From Nocardioides sp. SYSU D00038 (GTDB lineage Bacteria > Actinomycetota > Actinomycetes > Propionibacteriales > Nocardioidaceae): DNA of 64,000 nucleotides. The DNA is taken from contig NZ_JAFFJT010000019.1 in the NCBI RefSeq assembly GCF_016924665.1, forward strand, positions 1-64,000. Direction: 5' to 3'. Both the position numbers and the translations under genes were made by a program. Under the pieces are notes generated by a model. It was not told the DNA's origin and made no database searches. It saw only the letters and a program-made list of their open reading frames with translations. Position 1 is the stretch's first letter. The number at the start of each line of letters is the position of its first letter. This document shows, piece after piece, positions 22,372-31,076 of the stretch.

Positions 22372-25191
22372 GTGACGTCACCGGCTGCCGCGACCGCTCC
22401 CGAGGTCGTCGCGGAGCTGCGGCGCCGGGGCTTGGCGGACGTCGACGACTCGGCCCTCGCCCGGGCGCTCTACAGCTCCGATGCCTCCCTCTACCGGGTG
22501 GTGCCGCAGGTCGTGGTGCGTCCCCGGGCCACCGACGAGATCCTCGCGGTCCTCGACGCCGCCCGCGCCACCGGCGTGCCCGTCACCATGCGGGGCGCCG
22601 GTACCTCCATCGCCGGCAACGCCGTCGGGCCGGGCATCGTCGTCGACACCGTGCGCCACCTGCGCGACGTGCTCGAGGTCGACCCCGACGCGCGCACCGC
22701 CCGGGTGCAGCCCGGCGTCGTGCACGCCGACCTCCAGCGCGCCGCCGCGCCCCACGGGCTGCGGTTCGGGCCGGACCCCTCGACCCACCCGCGCTGCACG
22801 ATTGGCGGGATGATCGGCAACAACGCCTGCGGGTCGCGAGCACTGGGCTACGGCCGCACGGTCGACAACGTCGAGTCGATGCGCGTCGTCTTCGGCACCG
22901 GCGAGGTCGCCGAGCTCGGGCCGGGTGCCGCAGGCGGCGCAGCCGCGACCGCCCTCACCGGCCTCGTCGACGACCACCTCGGCCACGTGCGCACCCACTT
23001 CGGCCGGTTCACCCGCCAGGTCAGCGGCTACTCCCTCGAGCACCTGCTGCCCGAGCACGGCCGCCGCGTCGACCGGTTCCTGGTCGGCTCCGAGGGCACC
23101 CTCGGGCTGGTGCTCGACGCGACCGTCCGGCTGGTCGTCGACGAGGACGACCGACTGCTGCTGGTGCTCGGCTACCCCTCGATGCCCGAGGCGGCCGACG
23201 CCGTGCCGGCGCTGCTCGCCGCGGCCCCCGGTCGGCTGATCGCGTGCGAGGGGCTGGACGCGCGCATCGTCGACCTGGTCCGCGCCAAGGGCGGCGCCGT
23301 GCCCGAGCTGCCGCCGGGCGCCGGCTGGCTCTTCGTCGAGGTGGCCGGCGCCGACGCCGCCTCGCTCGCCACCACCCTCACCGCCGCCGCAGGCGCCCTC
23401 GGCCACCGCGTCGTCGCCGCCCCCGCCGAGGCGGCTGCGCTCTGGCGGATCCGCGAGGACGGCGCCGGGCTCGCCGCGCGCAGCCTCACCCGGCCGGCGT
23501 TCTCGGGCTGGGAGGACGCCGCCGTGCCGCCCGAGCACCTCGGTGCCTGGCTGCGCGACTTCGACGAGCTGCTCAAGGCCCACGACCTCGACGGGGTGCC
23601 CTACGGACACTTCGGTGACGGCTGCGTGCACGTGCGCATCGACTTCCCGTTCGCCCCCGGCGACGACCGCGGGCCGCAGGTCTTCCGCGACTTCCTCACC
23701 GCCGGCGCGATGGGGCTGCAGAAGTACGGCGGCTCGCTGTCGGGCGAGCACGGCGACGGCCGGGCCCGCTCCGAGCTGCTCCCGCTGATGTACGACGAGG
23801 AGTCGATCCGGCTCTTCGCCGCGGCCAAGGCGGTGTGCGACCCCGACGGGCTGCTCAACCCCGGCAACATCGTCGACCCCGACCCACTCGACGCCGCGCT
23901 GCGGCCGGTGCGGCCGCGCCGACCGGTGCGCGCGGCCCTCGAGCTCGTGCACGACGGCGGCACCTTCGGCAACGCCGTCCACCGCTGCACCGGCGTCGGC
24001 AAGTGCGTGGCGCCCCGCACCGGCGGCGTGATGTGCCCGTCCTACCTGGCGACCCACGAGGAGAAGGACTCGACCCGCGGCCGGGCCCGGGTGCTCCAGG
24101 AGGCGCTCGACGGCTCGCTCGTGCAGGGGCTGGGCGACCCGGCCGTCGCCGAGGCGCTCGACCTCTGCCTGGCCTGCAAGGGCTGCGCGTCCGACTGCCC
24201 GACCGGGGTCGACATGGCGACGTACAAGGCCGAGGCGCTCCACCAGCGCTACGACGGTCCCGACACCACCGAGCGGCGCCCGCTCAGCCACCGCCTGCTC
24301 GGCCAGCTGCCGAAGTGGGCCCGCCTGACCGCGCCCGTCGCGCCGTTCGCCAACGCCACCCTGCGGGTCAAGCCGCTGGCGTCGGCCGCCCGCGCGCTCG
24401 CCGGCATCGACCAGCGCCGCTCGCTGCCCCGCTTCGCCACCCGCACCCTGCGCCGCTCGGCGACGACCGCCCGGCTGCGCGACGACGTCACCCCCGACGT
24501 CTGGATCTGGGCCGACTCGTTCACCGACCACTTCCTGCCCCAGAGCGGGCACGCCGCCGTCCGGTTCCTCGAGGCGCAGGGCCTCACCGTGCGGGTGATC
24601 AAGGAGCGCGCCTGCTGCGGCCTGACCTGGGTCACCACCGGCCAGCTCGACCGCGCCCGCCGGATCGTCGGCAGCACGGTCGAGACCCTCGCCGCGTACG
24701 TCGACAGCGGCGTGCCGGTCGTCGGCCTCGAGCCGTCGTGCCTGGCCACCCTGCGCAGCGACGCGGTCGAGCTCACCAGCGACGAGCGCGCGGTGCGGGT
24801 CGCCGAGGGGGTGCTGAGCTTCGCCGAGCTCGTCACCCGCCTCGACCTGCCGCTGCCGGACCTCACCGGCGTCGAGGTCGTCGCCCAGCCGCACTGCCAC
24901 CAGCACGCCATCATCGGCTGGGCCGCCGACCAGGCGCTGCTCACCCGGGCCGGCGCCACCGTGACCAAGGTCGCGGGCTGCTGCGGCCTGGCCGGCAACT
25001 TCGGCATGGAGAAGGGCCACTACGAGGTCTCGGTCGCCGTGGCCGAGACCCACCTGCTGCCCGCCCTGCGCGCCCAGCCGGACGCCGTCGTGCTGGCCGA
25101 CGGCATGTCGTGCCGGGTGCAGCTCGACGACCTCGCGGGGACGCCCACGATGCACCTGGCCGAGCTGCTCGCTTCTAGACTCGAGCGGTGA
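22372..25191 (+). CDS. FAD-linked 2-hydroxyacid dehydrogenase fused to Fe-S/CCG domains (YdiJ-like)
   Basis: A 939-residue multidomain enzyme. Residues about 30-260 are the FAD-binding PCMH domain (VTMRGAGTSIAGNAVGPGIV). The FAD-oxidase C-terminal domain follows to about 520 (GSLSGEHGDGRARSELLPLM). Next come two 4Fe-4S clusters (CTGVGKCVAPRTGGVMCPSY and CLACKGCASDCPTG). The C-terminal part has two CCG domains with ACCGLTW and GCCGLAGNFGME. This architecture matches GlcD-GlpC fusions such as E. coli YdiJ, reported to act on D-2-hydroxyglutarate. Electrons would pass to the quinone pool. It begins 1 nt after the transhydrogenase, and its stop overlaps the next start by 4 nt. D-lactate is an alternative substrate. 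Confidence 0.85.
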   Translation: MTSPAAATAPEVVAELRRRGLADVDDSALARALYSSDASLYRVVPQVVVRPRATDEILAVLDAARATGVPVTMRGAGTSIAGNAVGPGIVVDTVRHLRDVLEVDPDARTARVQPGVVHADLQRAAAPHGLRFGPDPSTHPRCTIGGMIGNNACGSRALGYGRTVDNVESMRVVFGTGEVAELGPGAAGGAAATALTGLVDDHLGHVRTHFGRFTRQVSGYSLEHLLPEHGRRVDRFLVGSEGTLGLVLDATVRLVVDEDDRLLLVLGYPSMPEAADAVPALLAAAPGRLIACEGLDARIVDLVRAKGGAVPELPPGAGWLFVEVAGADAASLATTLTAAAGALGHRVVAAPAEAAALWRIREDGAGLAARSLTRPAFSGWEDAAVPPEHLGAWLRDFDELLKAHDLDGVPYGHFGDGCVHVRIDFPFAPGDDRGPQVFRDFLTAGAMGLQKYGGSLSGEHGDGRARSELLPLMYDEESIRLFAAAKAVCDPDGLLNPGNIVDPDPLDAALRPVRPRRPVRAALELVHDGGTFGNAVHRCTGVGKCVAPRTGGVMCPSYLATHEEKDSTRGRARVLQEALDGSLVQGLGDPAVAEALDLCLACKGCASDCPTGVDMATYKAEALHQRYDGPDTTERRPLSHRLLGQLPKWARLTAPVAPFANATLRVKPLASAARALAGIDQRRSLPRFATRTLRRSATTARLRDDVTPDVWIWADSFTDHFLPQSGHAAVRFLEAQGLTVRVIKERACCGLTWVTTGQLDRARRIVGSTVETLAAYVDSGVPVVGLEPSCLATLRSDAVELTSDERAVRVAEGVLSFAELVTRLDLPLPDLTGVEVVAQPHCHQHAIIGWAADQALLTRAGATVTKVAGCCGLAGNFGMEKGHYEVSVAVAETHLLPALRAQPDAVVLADGMSCRVQLDDLAGTPTMHLAELLASRLER

Positions 25192-25274
25192 ACCCGCGCC
25201 ACCGCCGACTCGTGATCAGCCTCGCCCTGCTGGCGCTGCTCGTGGTGGTGGTCGTCGCGGCGGTGGTCCCGTGA
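25188..25274 (+). CDS. 28-residue single-pass membrane peptide
   Basis: A very short gene starting GTG and encoding NPRHRRLVISL followed by an unbroken run of Leu, Ala and Val ending in Pro. The basic N-terminus and hydrophobic stretch of about 18 residues predict one membrane helix with its N-terminus inside. It overlaps the upstream stop by 4 nt and the downstream GTG by 4 nt, both as GTGA, so it is embedded in the translational chain. TAGACT lies 6 nt before the start, which would also allow a leaderless transcript. Function unknown; it may assist a neighbouring enzyme at the membrane. Confidence 0.6.
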   Translation: MNPRHRRLVISLALLALLVVVVVAAVVP

Positions 25275-26479
25275 GCGAGCCGCTGCTGCGCGGGCTGGCG
25301 ATGATGCGGGCCCACCTGCTCGACCCCGACCAGCTCGTGCGCGCCGTCGGCTCGGGCCGGCGCAAGGGCATGCAGCCCCGCTGGCGGCGGGTCGAGCTGC
25401 GCTACGTCGACCTCAAGGCCGGCCGCCACCTCCAGGTCACCGCCTACGACGAGACCCAGGCCCACACCGCCAACCACCTCGTCGGCGAGCCCGCCCGCGA
25501 GGCCGTCGACGCGCTGCTCGACGAGCCGTTCGGCAACTGGCACGTCGACACCACGACGCAGGCCCACCAGCTGCGGGTCACCAAGAAGCACGAGGCGGTC
25601 GTCCACTCCGCCGACCGCGCCGAGCCGCTCGCCGCCGACCGCGGCCACGACCGCGACAAGGAGCGGCTGCTCGCCGAGGACGACCCGGTCTTCCGCGCCC
25701 TCGGCCTCACCGACGCCCGGGGCCGGCTCAAGCCGAGCCGCCAGTCGAAGTACCGCCAGGTCGAGGAGTTCCTGCGCCAGCTCGACGCGGCGATCACCGA
25801 CGCGCTCGACCGCGGCGCGCTGCGCCGGCCCACCGACGACGAGCCGCTCCGGATCGCCGACCTCGGCTGCGGCAACGCCTACCTCACCTTCGCCGCCCAG
25901 CGCTTCCTCACCGGGGTGCGCGGGCTGCCGGTCGTCGTCACCGGCGTCGACGTCAAGGAGCAGTCGCGCGAGCACAACAGCGCCGTCGCGGCCGAGCTCG
26001 GCGTCGCCGCCGAGTTCGCGGTCGGATCGATCCTCGGGGCCGAGCTCGACCCGGCCCCCGAGGTGGTGCTGGCGCTGCACGCGTGCGACACCGCCACCGA
26101 CGAGGCGCTCGCCCGCGCCATCGGCTGGGACGCCCCGCTGGTGCTCGCCGCGCCGTGCTGCCACCACGACGTGGCGGCCCAGCTGCGACGCGCGGCCACG
26201 CCGGCGCCGTACGCCATGCTCACCCGCCACGGCATCCTCCGCGAGCGGCTGGCCGACACCCTCACCGACGCCCTGCGCGCCTCGCTGCTGCGCCAGCAGG
26301 GCTACCGCGTCGACGTCGTGCAGTTCGTGGAGAGCCAGCACACGCCGCGCAACACCCTGCTGCGCGCGGTGCGCACCGGTCGGCCGGTCGCCGGCGGCGG
26401 CGTCCGCAAGGAGTACGACGACCTGGTCACCACCTGGGGGATCGAGCCCCGGCTCGCCGCGCTGCTCGCGGAGGTGTGA
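25271..26479 (+). CDS. class I SAM-dependent methyltransferase (Methyltransf_32-like)
   Basis: A 402-residue protein. The N-terminal ~190 residues are an uncharacterised domain. The Rossmann methyltransferase domain follows, with motif I IADLGCGNAYLTFAAQRFL and the acidic residue of motif II in VVVTGVDVKEQS. The later motifs LALHACDTATDEALA and APCCHHDVAAQL are typical of the Methyltransf_32 family (GSTCD/METTL25 relatives). The substrate is unknown; RNA is plausible. Its GTG overlaps the 28-residue peptide gene by 4 nt and its stop overlaps the next ATG by 1 nt, so it is in the middle of an operon. Confidence 0.85.
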   Translation: MSEPLLRGLAMMRAHLLDPDQLVRAVGSGRRKGMQPRWRRVELRYVDLKAGRHLQVTAYDETQAHTANHLVGEPAREAVDALLDEPFGNWHVDTTTQAHQLRVTKKHEAVVHSADRAEPLAADRGHDRDKERLLAEDDPVFRALGLTDARGRLKPSRQSKYRQVEEFLRQLDAAITDALDRGALRRPTDDEPLRIADLGCGNAYLTFAAQRFLTGVRGLPVVVTGVDVKEQSREHNSAVAAELGVAAEFAVGSILGAELDPAPEVVLALHACDTATDEALARAIGWDAPLVLAAPCCHHDVAAQLRRAATPAPYAMLTRHGILRERLADTLTDALRASLLRQQGYRVDVVQFVESQHTPRNTLLRAVRTGRPVAGGGVRKEYDDLVTTWGIEPRLAALLAEV

Positions 26480-27450
26480 TGGCCGAGCGCTTCCTGGCCG
26501 GGGCGATGGTGGTGCCGTTCGTGCTCGCCGCCGTCGCCGCGCCCACCGAGGAGCGCGCGGTCGTCACGACGTTCACCGACCCCGCCATCGACGAGTCGAG
26601 CGGGCTGGTGGTCGAGGACGGGCTGTTCGTCACCACCAACGACTCCGGCGACGAGGGTCGGGTCTTCGCCGTCGACCCGCGCACCGGAGACACCGTCGGT
26701 GTGACCCGCTGGGCCGACGACCCCACCGACGTGGAGGCCCTGGCGCCCGCGGGTCCGGGAGAGGTCTGGGTCGCCGACGTCGGCGACAACCTCGAGCGCC
26801 GCGACGCCGTGCAGCTGGCCCGGGTGCCGGTCGGCGAGGGCGACCGCGAGGTCGACCCCACCGTCTACGACCTCGTCTACCCCGACGGCCCCCACAACGC
26901 CGAGACCCTGCTCGCCCACCCCGCCACCGGCGAGCTGCTCGTCGTCACCAAGGAGCTGTTCGGTGGCCGGGTCTTCGCCGTACCTCGGCGCCTCGACCCC
27001 GACGCCCCCAACCGGCTGGTCGAGCTGGGCGACGCGCTCGCCTGGGCCACCGACGGCGCGTTCCTGCCCGACGGGCGCCACCTGGTGCTGCGCGACTACG
27101 TCCGCGCCCGGGTCTACACCTTCCCCGGCCTGGAGGAGGTCGCCACCGTGCCGCTGCCGCCGCAGCAGCAGGGGGAGGGGCTGGCGGTCGACGACACGGG
27201 CCGGATCTTCCTCTCCTCCGAGGGCCACGAGGCGCCGGTGCTGCGCTTCCGCCTGCCGGACGACGTCCGCGCGCTGCTCGACCCGCCCCCGGCCTCCCCG
27301 GCCGCGGAGCCCGAGCCCGACCCCCTACCCGACCCCGCGCCGGTGGTCGAGGAGGAGACGCTGCGTCCCGGCTGGCCGTGGGTGGTCGCCGGACTGGTCG
27401 GCCTCGGCGCGCTGGGTGCCGTGCTGCTCGGCCGCCGTCGCCGCCGCTGA
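26479..27450 (+). CDS. exported beta-propeller-like protein with C-terminal membrane anchor
   Basis: A 323-residue protein. Residues 1-25 form a signal peptide (LAGAMVVPFVLAAVAAP). The body has repeated strand motifs such as FVTTNDSGDEGRVFAVDPRT, DVEALAPAGPGEVWVADVGD and GEGLAVDDTGRIFLSSEG, suggesting a beta-propeller of the esterase-like/NHL kind. A Pro- and Glu-rich linker (about 275-295) precedes a single membrane helix and a terminal run of arginines, so the protein is probably anchored with its body outside. The ATG overlaps the methyltransferase stop (TGATG). It is the last gene of the operon; a palindromic region follows. Confidence 0.75.
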   Translation: MAERFLAGAMVVPFVLAAVAAPTEERAVVTTFTDPAIDESSGLVVEDGLFVTTNDSGDEGRVFAVDPRTGDTVGVTRWADDPTDVEALAPAGPGEVWVADVGDNLERRDAVQLARVPVGEGDREVDPTVYDLVYPDGPHNAETLLAHPATGELLVVTKELFGGRVFAVPRRLDPDAPNRLVELGDALAWATDGAFLPDGRHLVLRDYVRARVYTFPGLEEVATVPLPPQQQGEGLAVDDTGRIFLSSEGHEAPVLRFRLPDDVRALLDPPPASPAAEPEPDPLPDPAPVVEEETLRPGWPWVVAGLVGLGALGAVLLGRRRRR

Positions 27451-27485
27451 TCGCCGACCCGGCGCTCGTTCACGCCGGGGATCGC

Positions 27486-27513
27486 CGACCCGGCGTCAAT
27501 TGACGCCGGGTCG
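27486..27513. repeat. 28-bp perfect palindrome, GTCAATTGAC type
   Basis: A perfect 28-bp palindrome centred on GTCAATTGAC, with outer arms CGACCCGGC and GCCGGGTCG, lies between two convergent genes. The surrounding 126-nt gap also holds partial copies (near 27463 and 27530). Related palindromes occur inside both repeat arrays. It may serve as a two-way terminator as well as being a dispersed repeat. Confidence 0.75.
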
Positions 27514-27576
27514 ACACAGCCGGGCGTCGACAAGCGCCGGGTCGACGCAGAAGCCGCCGGCCCGGGTTCGCCGGGG

Positions 27577-29397
27577 TCAACCGGAGGCGGGCAGCCGCAC
27601 CCGGAAGGTGCTGCCGGCGCCGAGCTCCGACTCGACCTCGATCCGGCCGCCGTGGCGCGCGACGATCCGGTCGACGATCGTCAGGCCGAGACCGGTGCCG
27701 GGCTGGGCCAGCGCCTGGGGGTTGGTGGAGCGGAAGAACTCGTCGAAGAGGCGGGTCTGGTCGGTGGGCGAGATGCCGATGCCCTCGTCGATGCAGCTCA
27801 GCACGATCTCGTCGGCCTCGCGATGCAGCGTGACCCGGATGGTCCGGCCCTCGGGGGTGTACTTCACCGCGTTGCTCACCAGGTTGTTGACCACCCGGTC
27901 GAGCTCGCCGGAGTCGCCGATCGCGACCACCGGGTCGGGCGGCGCCTCGACGACGACCGTGAGGTCGCGGCGCTGGGCGGCGACGGCGGTGAGCTCGCGG
28001 ACGTCGTCGACGATGGGCCGGAGGTCGACCGGGGAGGGGATGAGCGGGTTGCCGGGGTCGCCGACCTTGGCCAGCAGGAGGAGGTCCTCGACCACGCGCA
28101 CCAGACGGCGGGCGCCGCGGTCGATGGCGTCGAGCCCCTGCCGGGCGTCGGGGTCGATCTCCTCGAGGGTCTGCTCGAGGAGCTCGAGGTTGCCCTGGAT
28201 GGCGGTGATCGGGGTCTTGAGCTCGTGCGAGACCGTCGCGATCAGCTGGCTCTTGTAGGAGTCGAGGGCCTGGAGCTCGCGCACCAGCTGCTGCTCCCGC
28301 TCGTAGGCGCGGGCGTTGACGATCGCGCGGCCGAGGTCGTGCCCCACGTCGAGGGCGACGTCGGTGGAGGCGCGGGTCCAGGCGGGGTCGTGGAGGCCGC
28401 GGGTCAGCACGAAGTTGCCCAGGCACTCCTGCCCCGAACCGATCGGCACGAACAGGATCGACCCGATCCCGATGCCCTCGAGGAACGACAGGATCAGGTT
28501 GGTCTCGGCCTCGGTGATCTCGGTGCCGACCCGGTGGCGGCGCGAGACGAGGTCGACCCGCTGGGCCCGCCACGCGGCACCGGCGGCCCGCTCGGCGATC
28601 GACACCAGCGCGGGCGGCACGGCGACGTCGAACCCGCCGTTGGAGTGGATGGCGCCCTGGTTGCCGGCGCCGTCCTCGCCGAAGGTCTGGATCCACATCC
28701 CCCGGGCGCGGAAGCCCCTGACCAGGGCCGGCTGGCACTCGTCGAGCAGCGTCGACAGCGTCAGCTCGGCCGAGGCGTCGCGGACGGCGTTGCGCGCCGC
28801 CCGGGCGGTCTCGAGCTGCTCGGTGAGCACCTCGCGCTCGAGCGAGACCAGGATCGCGCGACCGGTCTGCGCGGCGTACTTGTTCAGCAGCCGCCGCTGC
28901 GACTGCGAGGGGCGCAGGCCGTCGGTCGGCAGGTCGATGGCCACCAGGCCGCGCAGCGCGCCGTCCTGGTCGTGCAGCGGGGCGACCAGCATGTCGAGCG
29001 GGTGCCAGGCGTCCGGGGCGTCGATCGGCTCGACGTCGGGCACCCAGCCCCAGGTGGTCATGTCGTTGCCGAGCCGGTCGTGGGGGATGAACTTGAACAT
29101 CCCCCAGTCGTCGGCGCGGGCCAGCTCGACGAGCAGGATCTCGATCTTCGAGCGGCTGCCCAGCAGCTGCTCGCGGGCCGATTCGCTGCCGGCCACCGCG
29201 ACCACCTCGAACTCGTCGCCGCGCGCGATGCTGATCGCGGCGACGCCGAAGCCGACGAGCTCGGTGATGCCCTCGGCGATGAGGTGCAGCACCTCCCGGG
29301 TCTCGTCGTCGACCCACGACACGCTCGAGGTGGCGACGCCCGGGAGCGCGGCGTCCCGGGGGACGTCGACGGTGGGGCCGGGGTCGTGCTCGGGCAT
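27577..29397 (-). CDS. GAF-domain sensor histidine kinase, soluble
   Basis: A 606-residue kinase without membrane segments. Two GAF-like sensor domains occupy about residues 30-185 and 215-370. A HisKA domain has phospho-acceptor His391 in ATVSHELKTPITAIQGNLE. The HATPase_c domain contains the N-box RVVNNLVSNAVKYTPEG, the G1 box DEGIGI and the G2 box PGTGLGLTIVDRIVARHGG. The ATG start (MPEHDPGP) has CGAGG upstream at proper spacing. No response regulator gene is adjacent, so it is an orphan kinase here. It is divergent from purF across 99 nt. The signal could be a small molecule bound by a GAF domain. Confidence 0.9.
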   Translation of the reverse strand: MPEHDPGPTVDVPRDAALPGVATSSVSWVDDETREVLHLIAEGITELVGFGVAAISIARGDEFEVVAVAGSESAREQLLGSRSKIEILLVELARADDWGMFKFIPHDRLGNDMTTWGWVPDVEPIDAPDAWHPLDMLVAPLHDQDGALRGLVAIDLPTDGLRPSQSQRRLLNKYAAQTGRAILVSLEREVLTEQLETARAARNAVRDASAELTLSTLLDECQPALVRGFRARGMWIQTFGEDGAGNQGAIHSNGGFDVAVPPALVSIAERAAGAAWRAQRVDLVSRRHRVGTEITEAETNLILSFLEGIGIGSILFVPIGSGQECLGNFVLTRGLHDPAWTRASTDVALDVGHDLGRAIVNARAYEREQQLVRELQALDSYKSQLIATVSHELKTPITAIQGNLELLEQTLEEIDPDARQGLDAIDRGARRLVRVVEDLLLLAKVGDPGNPLIPSPVDLRPIVDDVRELTAVAAQRRDLTVVVEAPPDPVVAIGDSGELDRVVNNLVSNAVKYTPEGRTIRVTLHREADEIVLSCIDEGIGISPTDQTRLFDEFFRSTNPQALAQPGTGLGLTIVDRIVARHGGRIEVESELGAGSTFRVRLPASG

Positions 29398-29496
29398 GCG
29401 GAACCTCGGGAGATGGTGTCTCGGGCATCCTACGTGCGGGGGAGACGGGGTCGCCGTCGTTTCATGACGCCCGTCCCGGCCCCGTACGATGGCCTC

Positions 29497-31050
29497 GTGC
29501 CCTACGTGAGCAGCAGTGGCAGGTCCCGGCGGCGCGGCGACGGCCGGCTCACCCACGACCTCGATCCGCAGGAGAAGGGGCCCCAGGACGCGTGCGGCGT
29601 CTTCGGCGTCTGGGCCCCGGGTGAGGACGTCGCCAAGCTGACCTACTTCGGCCTCTACGCCCTCCAGCACCGTGGCCAGGAGTCCGCCGGCATCGCGGTG
29701 AGCAACGGCCGCCAGATCCTGGTCTACAAGGACATGGGCCTGGTCTCGCAGGTCTTCGACGAGACCACCCTCGAGTCGCTCAAGGGCCACCTCGCGATCG
29801 GCCACTCCCGCTACTCGACCACCGGCGCCTCGACGTGGCAGAACGCGCAGCCGACGTTCCGCCCCACCGCAGACGGCTCGATCGCGCTCGGCCACAACGG
29901 CAACCTGATCAACACCCACGAGCTCGCCGAGATGGTCGACGCCCTGCCCGGGCCCGACGACGAGCTCGAGCTCCACACCCGGCCGCAGGAGCCGTCGACC
30001 AACGACACCAGCCTGGTCACGGCGCTGTTCGCCCACCACCCGGACACCTCGCTGGAGCAGCGGGCGCTGGAGGTGCTGCCGCTGCTGCGCGGCGCCTTCT
30101 CGTTCGTCTGGATGAACGAGGACACCCTCTACGCCGCCCGCGACCCCCAGGGCATCCGCCCCCTGGTGCTCGGACGGCTCGACCGCGGCTGGGTCGTCGC
30201 CTCCGAGGACGCCGCGCTGGCGACCATCGGTGCGAGCGTGGTCCGCGAGGTCGAGCCCGGCGAGATGATCGCCATCGACGAGCAGGGGCTGCGCTCCCAC
30301 AAGTTCGCCGAGCCCGCGCGCAAGGGCTGCGTCTTCGAGTACGTCTACCTCGCCCGACCCGACGCCACCATCAGCGGCCGCAGCGTCCACCAGGCCCGGG
30401 TCGAGATGGGTCGCGAGCTGGCCCGCCAGTTCCCGGTCGAGGCCGACCTGGTGATGCCGGTGCCGGAGTCGGGCACCCCCGCCGCCGCCGGCTACGCCGA
30501 GGAGAGCGGGATCCCGTTCGGCCAGGGCTTCGTCAAGAACGCCTACGTCGGCCGCACGTTCATCCAGCCGAGCCAGACCCTGCGCCAGCTCGGCATCCGG
30601 CTCAAGCTCAATGCCCTCGAGCACATGGTGCGCGGCAAGCGGCTGGTCGTCGTCGACGACTCGATCGTGCGCGGCAACACCCAGCGCGCCCAGGTGCGGA
30701 TGCTCCGCGAGGCCGGGGCGCTCGAGGTGCACGTGCGGATCTCGAGCCCGCCGGTCAAGTGGCCGTGCTTCTACGGCATCGACTTCGCGACCCGCGCCGA
30801 GCTCATCGCCAACGGCCTCGACGGCGACGAGATCGCGGCGAGCGTCGGCGCCGACAGCCTGGGCTACATCTCGCTCGAGGGCATGATCGCCGCCACCGGC
30901 CAGCCGGCGTCCTCGCTCTGCCAGGCCTGCTTCACCGGCGAGTACCCCGTCGCGCTCCCCGACGAGTCCCTGCTCGGCAAGCACCTGCTCGAGGCCACGC
31001 TGTCCTCGCCCACGCTGGGCAAGGCGCTCCCGGTCCTCAACAACCCGTGA
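29497..31050 (+). CDS. purF: amidophosphoribosyltransferase
   Basis: The first committed enzyme of purine synthesis: it transfers the glutamine amide to PRPP to give 5-phosphoribosylamine. The protein has 517 residues. A propeptide of about 32 residues precedes the nucleophile Cys33 (DACGVFGVW), which becomes N-terminal after cleavage. The class II glutamine amidotransferase domain runs to about 260 (LQHRGQESAGIAV, ALGHNGNLIN). The PRPP-binding motif is RLVVVDDSIVRGNT. The Fe-S ligand cysteines of the Bacillus-type enzyme fit WPCFYGID and SLCQACF. The GTG at 29497 was chosen because TACGAT ends 6 nt upstream (leaderless). purM follows after 26 nt. Confidence 0.96.
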   Translation: MPYVSSSGRSRRRGDGRLTHDLDPQEKGPQDACGVFGVWAPGEDVAKLTYFGLYALQHRGQESAGIAVSNGRQILVYKDMGLVSQVFDETTLESLKGHLAIGHSRYSTTGASTWQNAQPTFRPTADGSIALGHNGNLINTHELAEMVDALPGPDDELELHTRPQEPSTNDTSLVTALFAHHPDTSLEQRALEVLPLLRGAFSFVWMNEDTLYAARDPQGIRPLVLGRLDRGWVVASEDAALATIGASVVREVEPGEMIAIDEQGLRSHKFAEPARKGCVFEYVYLARPDATISGRSVHQARVEMGRELARQFPVEADLVMPVPESGTPAAAGYAEESGIPFGQGFVKNAYVGRTFIQPSQTLRQLGIRLKLNALEHMVRGKRLVVVDDSIVRGNTQRAQVRMLREAGALEVHVRISSPPVKWPCFYGIDFATRAELIANGLDGDEIAASVGADSLGYISLEGMIAATGQPASSLCQACFTGEYPVALPDESLLGKHLLEATLSSPTLGKALPVLNNP

Positions 31051-31076
31051 GCACCCACCACCCCGAGAGGCCGGAC

